DNA from: Treponema sp.
Lineage (GTDB): Bacteria; Spirochaetota; Spirochaetia; Treponematales; Breznakiellaceae
Direction of reading: 5' to 3'
Length of the DNA: 32,980 nt
Assembly: GCA_009780855.1 (NCBI GenBank)
Contig: WQZG01000035.1
Coordinates: 1 to 32,980 of the forward strand
Part shown: piece by piece, positions 1 to 8,959 of the stretch
Layout: every line of letters begins with the position of its first letter
Numbering within the stretch: position 1 is the stretch's first letter
Position numbers and translations under genes: made by a program
Notes under the pieces: generated by a model
The model's input: only the letters and a program-made list of their open reading frames with translations
The model's database searches: none
Told to the model about the DNA's origin: nothing

Positions 1-449
1 AGGTTCTTGCCTACACTTTTTCCTGTGCCTATGCCATTACAATAGATCCATTTGACGGCGCCGTGTATACAGCGGGAAATTATTCTACCGGGGACGATAC
101 AGGTTTGAGCTGTTACTGGAAAGACGGCATAAAGCAGAAAGATATTGGCGACAACGTCCAGGTTACTGGCATCGCAATTGATCCAGACGGCTCTGTAATA
201 ATTGCGGGCCTGTATTCTAACGACGGGGTAACATCCATAGCCTGTTGCTGGATAGATGGAGAAAAGCAGGTTGATCTTGCAGCCGGTGATTCCGCCGCAC
301 TTAGCCTCGCCATCGGCACTGACGGCACTGTATACGCCGCCGGATATTATACAAGTAATAATAAAGATACCGCCTGTTATTGGGTAAACGGATCTTTAAA
401 AACAGATAATTCTAACGGGAACGCAATCGGTATCGCAGTCGTGGAATAA
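1..449 (+). CDS. C-terminal part of a surface-type repeat protein (truncated by window edge)
   Basis: The reading frame is open from the first complete codon at base 3 to the TAA at 447-449, so the start lies outside the window. The visible part consists of about three repeats of roughly 40 residues, each with a pattern like 'VYTAGNY', then 'CYW.DG', then an 'IAIDPDG' turn. This periodicity is typical of beta-propeller-like repeats found in predicted surface or secreted proteins of treponemes. No catalytic residues are visible. I infer an extracellular or periplasmic binding role only from the repeat type. The downstream QueG-like gene follows about 100 bases later, and nothing else is visible between them. 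Confidence 0.7.
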   Translation, partial: VLAYTFSCAYAITIDPFDGAVYTAGNYSTGDDTGLSCYWKDGIKQKDIGDNVQVTGIAIDPDGSVIIAGLYSNDGVTSIACCWIDGEKQVDLAAGDSAALSLAIGTDGTVYAAGYYTSNNKDTACYWVNGSLKTDNSNGNAIGIAVVE

Positions 450-549
450 GAGAATGGGTTATAAACCGGACACCCGGCTCATTAATAAAAGAGGAGTTTT
501 ATATGGTTTTTTAATTGGGTTACTGTTAAAATATCCGCAGGAGCAACCA

Positions 550-1572
550 ATGCTTGCATCTCTTATAAAACAAAAAGCGCTGCAGACGGGATTTTTGGCC
601 TGCGGAATAATTCCGGCGGAAACATGTACAGAATTTAAAAACTATCTTGACGAAAGGATCAGGACTTTTCCGCAGTCAAAAGAATTTTACCAATCCATGT
701 TCGCCATGGCAGAACCGCCTGAAGGCGCCAAATCGATCATTGTCTGTACGTTAAGGTACAACCAGTACAAAGAGCCGCAAAGCCTTAAGGGCCGTGTCGG
801 GAAATTTTACCAGTTTGACAACAGGCTTACATACACGCAGGAGTACAGGCAAAAAAATGAATTTGAGACCTATTTAAAAACCCTGGGAATTAATCTGTTA
901 AAAAATAATGTCAGCGCAAGATGGGCCGCGGCCAAAGCCGGCCTTGGAAAATTCGGGTATAATAATTTTATCTTCAGCAGGGAACACGGTTCCTGGATAA
1001 GGATCGAGACATGGGCCGCTGACACAGTAATGGATTATGACAGGGCCGACGGAGATTTAGTCCTGCCTGGTTGCAGTGACAATTGCCGCAAATGTATTGA
1101 CTGTTGTCCTACCAAAGCGCTGTCGGACAAGTTTTCAATGGACAGGGGCAAGTGTATAGCGCATTTGGGCTTCCGCGGCAACAACGGCGCCGGGGAAGAA
1201 GCGGCCGCCCTTAAGTTCGCAGGGCAGTCACAGCAGTGGATTTACGGATGCGATATCTGCCAGGACGTTTGTCCCGTAAATAAAAACCGGTTTACCGAAC
1301 AAAATGATTTCCCGCTGCTTGCCGAATTTGAAAAATTTATGGAGCCGGAAAAAATTCTTGAAATGGATGACAATACCTATATTAACATTGTTAACCCGCG
1401 GTTCTGGTATATAGGTCCGCAGAATATCTGGAAATGGAAATGCATCGCGATCCGCTGCCTGGTAAATTCGGGAGACAGCAAATACCATATGTTATTAAAA
1501 AAATACTGCGATCACGAAGACGCGCGCATAAGGGAAACCGCGGTCTGGGGATGCCAAAAACTCGGTATTTAA
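550..1572 (+). CDS. QueG-like 4Fe-4S protein (epoxyqueuosine reductase family, divergent)
   Basis: I chose ATG 550 because CAGGAG lies six bases upstream; the frame also allows ATG 454, which has no ribosome site. The 340-residue product has the layout of the QueG family: an N-terminal cobalamin-binding-type region with 'GAKSIIVCTLRY', the 'WAAAKAGLGKFGYNN' signature, then two ferredoxin-like clusters ('CRKCIDCCPTKAL' and 'CDICQDVCPVNK') and a C-terminal HEAT-like tail. QueG removes the epoxide oxygen from epoxyqueuosine in tRNA, using cobalamin and two 4Fe-4S clusters. The 'DYH' motif of canonical QueG is not apparent; the corresponding stretch reads 'VGKFYQF'. I therefore call it a divergent paralogue of uncertain substrate. 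It converges with the TPR gene. Confidence 0.75.
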   Translation: MLASLIKQKALQTGFLACGIIPAETCTEFKNYLDERIRTFPQSKEFYQSMFAMAEPPEGAKSIIVCTLRYNQYKEPQSLKGRVGKFYQFDNRLTYTQEYRQKNEFETYLKTLGINLLKNNVSARWAAAKAGLGKFGYNNFIFSREHGSWIRIETWAADTVMDYDRADGDLVLPGCSDNCRKCIDCCPTKALSDKFSMDRGKCIAHLGFRGNNGAGEEAAALKFAGQSQQWIYGCDICQDVCPVNKNRFTEQNDFPLLAEFEKFMEPEKILEMDDNTYINIVNPRFWYIGPQNIWKWKCIAIRCLVNSGDSKYHMLLKKYCDHEDARIRETAVWGCQKLGI

Positions 1573-1575
1573 TAC

Positions 1576-1601
1576 GCCGGGTAAATCTGCTATCCGGCTT
1601 T
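1576..1601 (+). terminator. Stem-loop between convergent genes
   Basis: An 8-bp stem GCCGGGTA / TATCCGGC (one G-T wobble) with a 7-base loop is followed by TTTAAC, four bases after the QueG-like stop codon. The T tract is short, so terminator strength is uncertain. Confidence 0.45.
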
Positions 1602-1623
1602 AACAACTGTCTGGTTTTAACAG

Positions 1624-2982
1624 CTATCTTGTTTTAACCGCAGCTGCGACTTTGGCGTCCACGTTATTCAGTATTGCCTGCAGCCTGTCTTTTTCGATCA
1701 GGTCGATAAGCCTCGCCTCGGTATAACGTTTGGCTTCTTCGTTAAAAGTTCCCACACTGATGCAGATCCCCTTGCCCGCTTTGGCGTCCTTGAGATGGGA
1801 ATGGAAATCCCTGATCACGAGTTCGCCCACAGTGCCCTGGACGCGGATAAACCGGAACATGATAAGGTCTGACCATTTGGCTGTGTCCACTTCTGCCAGG
1901 ATATCGGCCCATTCATTTTTATTTATGGAAATGTTGGCTATTTTAACCTTTGCCCTTGGATAATATCCGATGACGATTTTACGGCAAAGCGCTACAAAAT
2001 CTCCCGAAGATCCCATCAGGTAAATCTGGAGATTTTTATTTGCGTTGAGTTCCTGATATTTTCCTATTAACGGAACCACATCCTTGTAATTGGGATTTTC
2101 CACATTAATTTCCCGCAGGAGCGAGATTGCCTTGCCGATTTCGTTCTGTCTGATGTAGGCCAGTGCCAGCCTGTAACGGAGTTCAAGTTTTATGTCGGGC
2201 TTTATGTTTTCATGCCTTAGGCCCAGTTCAAAATTGGCAATGGCCTTGTCGTAATGCCTGGCCTCCGAGTGAATCGTCCCGGAAATAAGGCAGGCGCTGG
2301 CTCCCATAACTGGGTCTCCGCGGAGGTGGCTGAAGATCCGCTGGGCCTGCTCTGTCTGGTTGGCTTCGTAGTAACATTCCCCAAGGGTATAAAGTGATTC
2401 CTTGTCATCCGGAGCAAGATCAATGGCCTTGCGTATAAAAGTCATTGCTTCTTTGTTCTTTTTTATTCTGAAATACGCGTGGCCCAGAGTCCTTAGGGTC
2501 GGAGCGTCATCCGGCTCCGACATTTTGGCCTGATTGAGCAGCGCTATGGCTTTTTCATAATTCTTGCGCTGGAATTCCAGGGTTCCCAGGTTGAAATTTA
2601 CCTCAAAGTTGTCTGTCCGCAGGTTTTTGGCCGCGGAAAATCCCCTGTAGGCTTCTTCGGACAATCCAAGTTTGATTGCGGAAAAAGCATAACGGTACAC
2701 AATATCGAATTCATTCAGTTCTACGGATTCCATTTCCATCAGCGTAGAATAAATTTTGAAGGCTTGATCCCAGTTTTCCTCGCGGAAGTAGATTTCGCCG
2801 ATAGTATTCAGTGCTTGTGCGTTTTTGGGATCCTGGGCCAGGCGTTTTTCGGCTTCTTTAAATATCTTATCCCTGTTACCGGTTCCTTTACTGCCTTTGG
2901 AACGGCCCGAGATAATTATAAAAACAAATACGCCCGCTATAAGGAGTGTCACCACCGCCAAAACAGGAATCATGAAATCCAT
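1624..2982 (-). CDS. Membrane-anchored TPR protein with restriction-endonuclease-like C-terminal domain
   Basis: The 452-residue product begins with one transmembrane helix (about residues 4-26) and a basic linker. An array of about six tetratricopeptide repeats follows (about 40-300), for example 'ALNTIGEIYFREENWDQAF' and 'SLYTLGECYYEANQTEQA'. The C-terminal 130 residues, with 'VIRDFHSHLKDAKAGKGICIS' and 'EARLIDLIEKDRL', resemble the Mrr-like endonuclease fold. The usual Asp...Gln-x-Lys catalytic pattern is not clear ('FRFIRVQG' stands where it is expected), so this domain may be non-catalytic. TPR arrays mediate protein contacts, so a scaffold role at the inner membrane is likely. The gene is divergent from the LysM operon. 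No Shine-Dalgarno sequence precedes ATG 2982 and a promoter abuts it. Confidence 0.75.
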   Translation of the reverse strand: MDFMIPVLAVVTLLIAGVFVFIIISGRSKGSKGTGNRDKIFKEAEKRLAQDPKNAQALNTIGEIYFREENWDQAFKIYSTLMEMESVELNEFDIVYRYAFSAIKLGLSEEAYRGFSAAKNLRTDNFEVNFNLGTLEFQRKNYEKAIALLNQAKMSEPDDAPTLRTLGHAYFRIKKNKEAMTFIRKAIDLAPDDKESLYTLGECYYEANQTEQAQRIFSHLRGDPVMGASACLISGTIHSEARHYDKAIANFELGLRHENIKPDIKLELRYRLALAYIRQNEIGKAISLLREINVENPNYKDVVPLIGKYQELNANKNLQIYLMGSSGDFVALCRKIVIGYYPRAKVKIANISINKNEWADILAEVDTAKWSDLIMFRFIRVQGTVGELVIRDFHSHLKDAKAGKGICISVGTFNEEAKRYTEARLIDLIEKDRLQAILNNVDAKVAAAVKTR

Positions 2983-2987
2983 AGTAA

Positions 2988-3016
2988 ATTATCGGATAAA
3001 AAACAGTATTCTTCAA
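2988..3016 (-). promoter_or_regulatory. Sigma70-type promoter of the TPR gene, abutting the start codon
   Basis: On the minus strand TTGAAG (3011-3016), 17 bases, then GATAAT (2988-2993). The -10 hexamer ends five bases before ATG 2982, so the message would be leaderless or nearly so. Confidence 0.45.
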
Positions 3017-3104
3017 TATATTGACCCCTAAAAAGAACAAAGAAGCCGATAATAAATAGAAGGCGCGCATATATTTGACACATTTATGTGACACATGCTG
3101 CTTC

Positions 3105-3133
3105 TTGACAAACAATATGCCCTCGCCTAACAT
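3105..3133 (+). promoter_or_regulatory. Promoter of the LysM-slt-ftsK operon
   Basis: TTGACA (3105-3110), 17 bases, TAACAT (3128-3133). The predicted transcription start is close to the CAGGAG ribosome site at 3141. A second TTGACA lies at 3075 next to the inverted repeat CACAT-TT-ATGTG, which could be a regulator site. Confidence 0.45.
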
Positions 3134-3152
3134 ATTTTTACAGGAGATTACA

Positions 3153-4289
3153 GTGTCTGCTACCATTGGCATTAAAATAGCTAACGGAGAATTTTATTCG
3201 ATTCTGGAAGAGAACTCTTCGGTAAAAAAAAGATTGGTGCTTACTACAGTTCATGATAGACAACAAAGTGTACAAATCGATCTTTATAAAAGTTATTCCA
3301 GGACCATGGCGGACGCTGTTTACATAGGCAGTCTGGTCGCCGAAGACCTTGTTCCAAGACCAAAGGGCATACCTTCTATAGAAATGGTTATTAATTCAAC
3401 GGCAGACGGAAACATAACCGCTGACATTTGGGACATGGATACTACGACCCTCCAGGAGCATAAATACCTTAATATTTCCTTAAAATCCCTGGAAGAAGAC
3501 AACCGTGATTACGAAATCCCGGACTTTGCGCTGGAGGACACGGAACGCCCCCCACAGGGATTATACGGAAAAGCTGACTCTGTCTTAAAAAATTCAAAAA
3601 AACGGAATCCTCTCCGTGTAATAATAATAGCGGCGCTGGTTTTTATTTTATTATGCGCGGGTCTGCTGGTTTACCTGCGGCAGGGAGGAAATCCTGCGGC
3701 GGACCGGCTTGCCCAATCAATACAGCAATCAGCTCCGGTACAGCAGCCGGCTCCTGCTCCGCAGCCGGCGCCTCAACCCGCATCCCAACCTGCTGTGCCG
3801 GTTGCACCGCAGCCTCAGCCCGCTCCGCCTGCTGATCAAAGCTCTGCCCAGCCAATTCCAGAGCCGCAGCCTGCTCCCCCGCCGGCTGAACAAAGCTCTA
3901 TTCAAAATACCGAACAAGGTTCAGGCCAACCAACAGCCGTACCCCAGGAACCTCCAGCCGCGCAGCCGGCCCCGCCGCCTGTGCAGCCAACCCCTCCGCC
4001 GGCACAGCCTGCGCCGCCCCCGGTAATAACAGCCCCGGCCCGGGCGCCGGCTCCGGTTGTGGCGCAGAGAACGAGACCGGTGCCGCCTGTGCGATCATAT
4101 AAAGTACCGGCGACAATTCCACGTGACGGAGTCCGTTATACGATCCGCTGGGGCGATACATTATGGGACATCGCGGAAGCTTTTTACCGCAACCCATGGC
4201 TTTATCCGCGGATTGCCAGGTTCAACAATATCCGTAATCCGGATTTGATAATTTCCGGAACAACCATCAGGGTTCCGCCAAAGAATTAG
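3153..4289 (+). CDS. Envelope protein: Hsp70 substrate-binding-like domain, TM helix, Pro-rich linker, LysM
   Basis: I chose GTG 3153 because CAGGAG sits six bases upstream; upstream in-frame codons lack a ribosome site. The 378-residue product starts with about 125 residues resembling the beta substrate-binding domain of DnaK/Hsp70: 'TTVHDRQQSVQIDLYKS', then 'IGSLV', then 'PRPKGIPSIEM' and 'TADGNITADIWDMDT', in Hsp70 order. No ATPase domain is present. A transmembrane helix follows (about 154-173), then about 140 residues rich in Pro, Ala and Gln, and a C-terminal LysM domain ('YTIRWGDTLWDIAEAFY', 'ISGTTIRVP') that binds peptidoglycan glycan chains. The predicted topology puts the Hsp70-like part in the cytoplasm and LysM in the periplasm. 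It abuts the transglycosylase gene, which supports a cell-wall role. Confidence 0.8.
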   Translation: MSATIGIKIANGEFYSILEENSSVKKRLVLTTVHDRQQSVQIDLYKSYSRTMADAVYIGSLVAEDLVPRPKGIPSIEMVINSTADGNITADIWDMDTTTLQEHKYLNISLKSLEEDNRDYEIPDFALEDTERPPQGLYGKADSVLKNSKKRNPLRVIIIAALVFILLCAGLLVYLRQGGNPAADRLAQSIQQSAPVQQPAPAPQPAPQPASQPAVPVAPQPQPAPPADQSSAQPIPEPQPAPPPAEQSSIQNTEQGSGQPTAVPQEPPAAQPAPPPVQPTPPPAQPAPPPVITAPARAPAPVVAQRTRPVPPVRSYKVPATIPRDGVRYTIRWGDTLWDIAEAFYRNPWLYPRIARFNNIRNPDLIISGTTIRVPPKN

Positions 4290-6545
4290 TTGCTTCCAAA
4301 GATTCCGGCATTAAAAATTAAAATCTTTTTAACTCTTGTTTTTATGCTTGGTTTTTCCTCATGCGGTATGGCCCAAATTTTGGGCCTGTCCCGTGAGGAA
4401 GCTATAAGCCGGCTGGAAAATGGAGATATTGGTTTTATTCTGGATTTCCAACTGCCGGATACAATAACAGGAGACCTTGCAGTTCTTAAACCTGTGTCCC
4501 AAATCAAGCCAATGGCTGAATTTTTTACCGCGCTTTTGGCCGAAGCTTCCGGTTCTATGCAAAAAAGTTCCCTGCTTTATACCCTGGCTCTGGAAGATAA
4601 ATCTCCGGTAATCCGGCGCGAAGCCTGTAAAAAATTAATGCTTCCGGTTCTGCGCGGCAGCGAAGAATTTGCCGCGGCAATACTTAATATATTAAAAACC
4701 GGGGACTCCGATGATGACACCGCAGCTCTAAAGAACGCGTGTTTGTACAGGCTGAATCAATTAACCGGAGCCGGCAATTCCAAAAACCTCTCCCCCTGGA
4801 ACACGGTGATTCGCATTGCCTCTGACGCAAGAAACATAGACGGCAGAACAGCGGCGCAGGACATATTGCTGCACGGGGATGCTTTATCTTTTTTTATGAC
4901 AAATCCGGCGGAACAGCCATGGCTTTGGGTCCGCGGAGAACTGGCTGGTTTGGGGTACGATTCTTTTAGTCCGGCGGAAGAAGCGGCTATTTCGGCCAGG
5001 GCGGCCGCCGCGGCATCCAGGTATGATTCAGGTCTGGATTATTTTGAAACTTTTTTGTCAGAGGATAATCCGGACCTTGCAGGAATCAAACTGTTTCTGC
5101 AATACCCGGAGCTGGTCAGAGATTTGGGCAGGGTTTGCCAATATGCACCCAACAGGGGAAAGGAAGGAGCCGGACTTTTTACTTTTTTAGAAGAAAAGGT
5201 TAACGCGGACCAGGCAGCCGCCGGCCCAGCCCTTGAATATCTACTGCAATATTATATGGGCAGAATTTACAGACAGCAGGGCCAGCCGGAAATTTCAAAC
5301 AGCGCATTTGCCAAAGCCCTGGAATACGCTCCGGACGCCGCGCAGGCCGACGCCTGTATCTGGTATATACTGACAGATGCGCTGAACGAAAACCCGCAGT
5401 CTGCCATACCGCAGTTTGAAAAATATATCCCGCTTATGAATTCCCCTGTTTACTTTGACGATGTATTGGACAGACTTTGCCAATACCTGGTCAGCAAAAG
5501 GAACTGGGAAACCCTGGACAAAATTTACAGCCTGCTTGCGGAGCTAAAAACCGGGGGAACCGCAATTGCCCAGTACGCGTGGATTTTAGGCAGGGCCGCG
5601 GAAGAAAATTATTACAGCGGCGATTCCGGCGGCGGTAACAGCAGCGGCAGCGGTAACAACAACAGCAATGACAGCACCGATTATTATCAATTAATTTATA
5701 ATAATAAAAACTCCTCCCTATATTACAGGGCAATGAGCGGCGCCAGACTCGATTTGAATCTGGTTCCCGATGTTTTACCGGAGGCAAACACAAAAATTAA
5801 ACCGCGGCCCGAGGCAGAATTCCTTTTGGGATTTACAGATTACGGCGCCGTGAATCTGGCCCTGCCCTATATAAGGGAATACGAAAACTCCCTGTCAATT
5901 CCGGAACTAAGGCTGCTGGCACAAGCATTGGCAAAATCCGGCAGAACAGATCAGTCCCTTAACCTTATTTCCCGTTACATGGAAAGGGAGGACTTTGAAC
6001 CAACCAGGCAGGATTTTATCCTTTACTATCCCAGACCGTTCAATGACCTTATTGAAAAATATGCAGATCTGGCAGGTATAAATCCTGCAATGCTGTTTGC
6101 CCTGGTCCGGACCGAGAGTTTTTTTATGCCCGGCGCAGTATCCAGATCCGGAGCCGTCGGCCTGACTCAGCTTATGCCGGATACAGCCGCAGATATGGCC
6201 GCCCGGATTGCGCGGCGGCCGGGCCAGCAGGATTACCGGACAGAAAACGGGATCGATTTAAAAAATCCGGAAACCAATATCCATATAGGAAGTTTCTACC
6301 TCAATTACCTTATTGAAACAATGGGCAGTCCGGTTTCCGCCATTATTGCCTATAACGGCGGAATGGGGCGGGCGAGGCGGTGGCAGGCGGCCGGGAAGGA
6401 ACTTCCGGAGGATCTTCTTCTGGAAACTGTTGATATCCAGGAAACAAGAGAGTTCGGGCGGCGGGTCACGGCAGCAGCGGCAGTATACGGTTACCTGTAT
6501 TATGGCCTGAATATGGGTGAAGTAATTGCCGATATATATCAATAA
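4290..6545 (+). CDS. Soluble lytic transglycosylase-type murein hydrolase, probable lipoprotein
   Basis: The frame opens at TTG 4290, directly after the LysM stop codon. A signal sequence ends near 'MLGFSSC', a plausible spirochaetal lipobox. Residues of about 30-590 form a long alpha-helical, TPR/HEAT-like region. It is interrupted near residues 445-465 by a Gly/Ser/Asn-rich stretch. The C-terminal 150 residues are an SLT catalytic domain with 'ALVRTESFF' (catalytic Glu), 'SRSGAVGLTQLMPDTA' and 'AYNGGMGRARRW'. Such enzymes cleave MurNAc-GlcNAc bonds to give 1,6-anhydro ends during wall remodelling. The 751-residue length fits Slt70-like proteins. The stop overlaps the ftsK start by one base, indicating translational coupling. 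The TTG start is my least certain point. Confidence 0.85.
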   Translation: MLPKIPALKIKIFLTLVFMLGFSSCGMAQILGLSREEAISRLENGDIGFILDFQLPDTITGDLAVLKPVSQIKPMAEFFTALLAEASGSMQKSSLLYTLALEDKSPVIRREACKKLMLPVLRGSEEFAAAILNILKTGDSDDDTAALKNACLYRLNQLTGAGNSKNLSPWNTVIRIASDARNIDGRTAAQDILLHGDALSFFMTNPAEQPWLWVRGELAGLGYDSFSPAEEAAISARAAAAASRYDSGLDYFETFLSEDNPDLAGIKLFLQYPELVRDLGRVCQYAPNRGKEGAGLFTFLEEKVNADQAAAGPALEYLLQYYMGRIYRQQGQPEISNSAFAKALEYAPDAAQADACIWYILTDALNENPQSAIPQFEKYIPLMNSPVYFDDVLDRLCQYLVSKRNWETLDKIYSLLAELKTGGTAIAQYAWILGRAAEENYYSGDSGGGNSSGSGNNNSNDSTDYYQLIYNNKNSSLYYRAMSGARLDLNLVPDVLPEANTKIKPRPEAEFLLGFTDYGAVNLALPYIREYENSLSIPELRLLAQALAKSGRTDQSLNLISRYMEREDFEPTRQDFILYYPRPFNDLIEKYADLAGINPAMLFALVRTESFFMPGAVSRSGAVGLTQLMPDTAADMAARIARRPGQQDYRTENGIDLKNPETNIHIGSFYLNYLIETMGSPVSAIIAYNGGMGRARRWQAAGKELPEDLLLETVDIQETREFGRRVTAAAAVYGYLYYGLNMGEVIADIYQ

Positions 6546-8944
6546 TGAATACATCCCGGCAAAAAAAACCTGCTGATTCAAAATTCCGCACAGCCGCATT
6601 GCGTATTTCAATAATATTGGGCGCCGCGGCAATTTTACTGGCCGTTTCCATAGCGTCCTCACTGTTTGAATTATCCGCATTTATCTCCGGACCGGGGAAT
6701 TTTTTTGTAAAATCATACGGAGGTCTGGCCTTTCTTATTCCCGTGTACCTAATCTATGCCGCTTTCCTCCTGGCGGACCCGCGTTACAAACCCGATCGGA
6801 TATTCATACTGGCAAGCGTTCCCATTCCCTTTTTTACAGCCGCTTTGGGCTGTTATATAATAAGGGATTTTGAATTTCTGGCGGTAAAATCCAGGTTTCT
6901 GGAGTACGGAGGCAGGTTCGGAACAGGCTTTCTATTTACCCTTTTAACCGCCGCAGAAGTATTTTTAATAATCCTTATACGATCCGCTGTTTTTGAGCCG
7001 AACGGCCGGTTTTATTTATTACAGCAGTTATGGCTAAACAGGTCAGGTAAAAATAAGAACCAACAGGATCAAGCCGGCCGCCCCGGCCAAAAACCAATAG
7101 CGTTACTTCCCTCTCCAAAACACCGTAAACTAAAAGATATTTATACTGAATCTGCGGCAATGTCAGACTATTCGCTTAACACGCCAACAACGAAAACCGC
7201 AGTAGATACCGGCGGCACGGTAACTGCCACTGTCTCACCCGGCGCCGATTCATCAGAGGCTGCTGCGCCGGACGTCATTGAAATATCAGACGCCGATACT
7301 TTGGAACCCGAAGAACTGCTTCCTGAGTCAGAAGGTTTGCCGGAGCCGGAAACAGAAGACAGCGAACCGGAAACAGACAATGTGCCCGGAGCAGACGACG
7401 ACGTGGAAAGGGCCCTGGCCCAGGCAGAGGAAGAAGCTGCGCGGCACGGATCGGGATCACAGGTCTCCCAGGAAAAACCGGACGCGGGAAAATCAGAAAA
7501 ATACAAAGGCTTAAAAAAACGCCGCGTTCCCTATCTGGTGCCGGTGGAAGGTCTGCTAAACCAATATCCGGACGGCGAGTACTGGATCATTGATGAGGCT
7601 ACCAGGAACTCCGCGGTAACACTCAAGGAAACATTAAAAGAATTTAATATACAGGCGGAAGTAACCGGCATCAAGAAAGGGCCTGTCATAACCATGTTTG
7701 AAATACTGCCGGCGCCGGGAGTCAAACTTTCCCGGATAGTAAATCTGCAGGACAATATAGCCCTGCGCCTGGCAGCGTCCTCTGTGCGCATTGTGGCGCC
7801 CATTCCCGGCAAGCACGCGGTCGGGATCGAAGTGCCGAACGCCAAACGCAATATTGTTTCGTTCAGGGAAATCATCGAGGACGAACTGCTGCGTGAAGGC
7901 AAAAAACCGGAAATCCCCATAGTACTGGGCAAGGACATCACAGGCGAGGCCCAGACTGTAGATCTCGCGGCCATGCCGCATTTATTGATAGCCGGCGCCA
8001 CCGGTTCCGGAAAATCTGTCTGCGTCAACTCAATGATACTTTCGGTTCTGTATCAAAAGCCTCCGGCGGAATGCAGGTTAATTCTTATTGATCCAAAAAT
8101 TGTCGAACTCAAACTCTACAACGATATCCCCCACCTGCTGACTCCGGTAATTACCGAACCCAAACGCGCGTTCCAGGCCCTCCAGTACTGCATCTGCGAA
8201 ATGGAACGCCGTTACGCCTGCCTGGATTCCATGGGCGTAAGGGACATCCGCAGTTACAACAAACGCATCAAAGAAAGAAACATGGCTTCCGAGTACATGC
8301 CCTACATAATAGTCGTAGTTGACGAGTTTGCCGACCTTATGGCCACAACCGGCAAGGAACTTGAATCTACGGTAGCGCGCCTTGCCGCCATGAGCCGGGC
8401 GGTAGGAATTCACCTGGTGCTGGCGACACAGCGCCCTTCGATAGACATAATCACAGGCCTTATCAAAGCGAACATCCCCAGCCGCATCGCGTTTATGGTT
8501 GCCAGTAAAATGGACAGCCGCATTATCATCGACATGGTCGGCGCCGAAAAACTCCTCGGCCGCGGTGACATGCTTTACGCCGGAGCCGTGGACCCCTTCC
8601 CCGTGCGCATGCAGGGCGCTTTTGTCTCGGAAGAAGAAGTCGAAAAAGTTGTCGAATATATAAAAACGCTGGGCGAGCCTGACTACATCGACGAAGAAAT
8701 ATTTTACGATGATGAAGAAGACGAAGGCCCTTCACTCTTTACCGACGGCGACGATCCGTTGTACGAGAAAGCGCTGGAAATCGTTTACTCCCAAAACAAG
8801 GCCAGCGCCAGCTACATTCAGCGCCGCTTAAAAATCGGCTACAACCGGGCCGCCCGCCTGGTCGAAGAAATGGAACACCGCGGCGTAGTAGGCCCCGCCC
8901 AGGGTTCCAAACCCAGAGAAATTCTTCGCGGCTACAGCGCGTAA
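6545..8944 (+). CDS. ftsK: DNA translocase FtsK/SpoIIIE
   Basis: The 799-residue product has about four N-terminal membrane helices (about residues 20-165). An acidic Glu/Pro-rich linker (about 200-310) precedes the motor. The motor has 'EYWIIDEATRN' and 'GKHAVGIEVPN' in the alpha domain, Walker A 'GATGSGKS' (residues 484-491) and Walker B 'VVVDEFADLM' with Asp593/Glu594. The C-terminal gamma winged helix (from about residue 735, 'ASASYIQRRLKIGYNRAARL') reads polarity sequences on DNA. FtsK pumps chromosome ends across the division septum and activates XerCD recombination. Co-transcription with two peptidoglycan-active genes fits a division or wall operon. The ATG overlaps the preceding TAA (TAATG). 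Confidence 0.95.
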   Translation: MNTSRQKKPADSKFRTAALRISIILGAAAILLAVSIASSLFELSAFISGPGNFFVKSYGGLAFLIPVYLIYAAFLLADPRYKPDRIFILASVPIPFFTAALGCYIIRDFEFLAVKSRFLEYGGRFGTGFLFTLLTAAEVFLIILIRSAVFEPNGRFYLLQQLWLNRSGKNKNQQDQAGRPGQKPIALLPSPKHRKLKDIYTESAAMSDYSLNTPTTKTAVDTGGTVTATVSPGADSSEAAAPDVIEISDADTLEPEELLPESEGLPEPETEDSEPETDNVPGADDDVERALAQAEEEAARHGSGSQVSQEKPDAGKSEKYKGLKKRRVPYLVPVEGLLNQYPDGEYWIIDEATRNSAVTLKETLKEFNIQAEVTGIKKGPVITMFEILPAPGVKLSRIVNLQDNIALRLAASSVRIVAPIPGKHAVGIEVPNAKRNIVSFREIIEDELLREGKKPEIPIVLGKDITGEAQTVDLAAMPHLLIAGATGSGKSVCVNSMILSVLYQKPPAECRLILIDPKIVELKLYNDIPHLLTPVITEPKRAFQALQYCICEMERRYACLDSMGVRDIRSYNKRIKERNMASEYMPYIIVVVDEFADLMATTGKELESTVARLAAMSRAVGIHLVLATQRPSIDIITGLIKANIPSRIAFMVASKMDSRIIIDMVGAEKLLGRGDMLYAGAVDPFPVRMQGAFVSEEEVEKVVEYIKTLGEPDYIDEEIFYDDEEDEGPSLFTDGDDPLYEKALEIVYSQNKASASYIQRRLKIGYNRAARLVEEMEHRGVVGPAQGSKPREILRGYSA

Positions 8945-8959
8945 TAATAAAAAATAAAT

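Noticed and set aside
3643..4197. Long minus-strand and alternative-frame reading frames opposite the Pro-rich linker
   Set aside because: They arise from the repetitive CCG/CAG-rich coding of the Pro/Ala/Gln linker; they lack ribosome sites and family resemblance.
5620..5680. A simple-sequence phase-variation tract in the transglycosylase gene (GGC/AGC/AAC-rich)
   Set aside because: The units are degenerate triplets, so slippage would keep the frame; it reads as a Gly/Ser/Asn linker.
7168..8413. Minus-strand frames opposite ftsK, up to 165 residues
   Set aside because: They are mirror frames of a GC-biased conserved gene with no ribosome site or protein-like domains.
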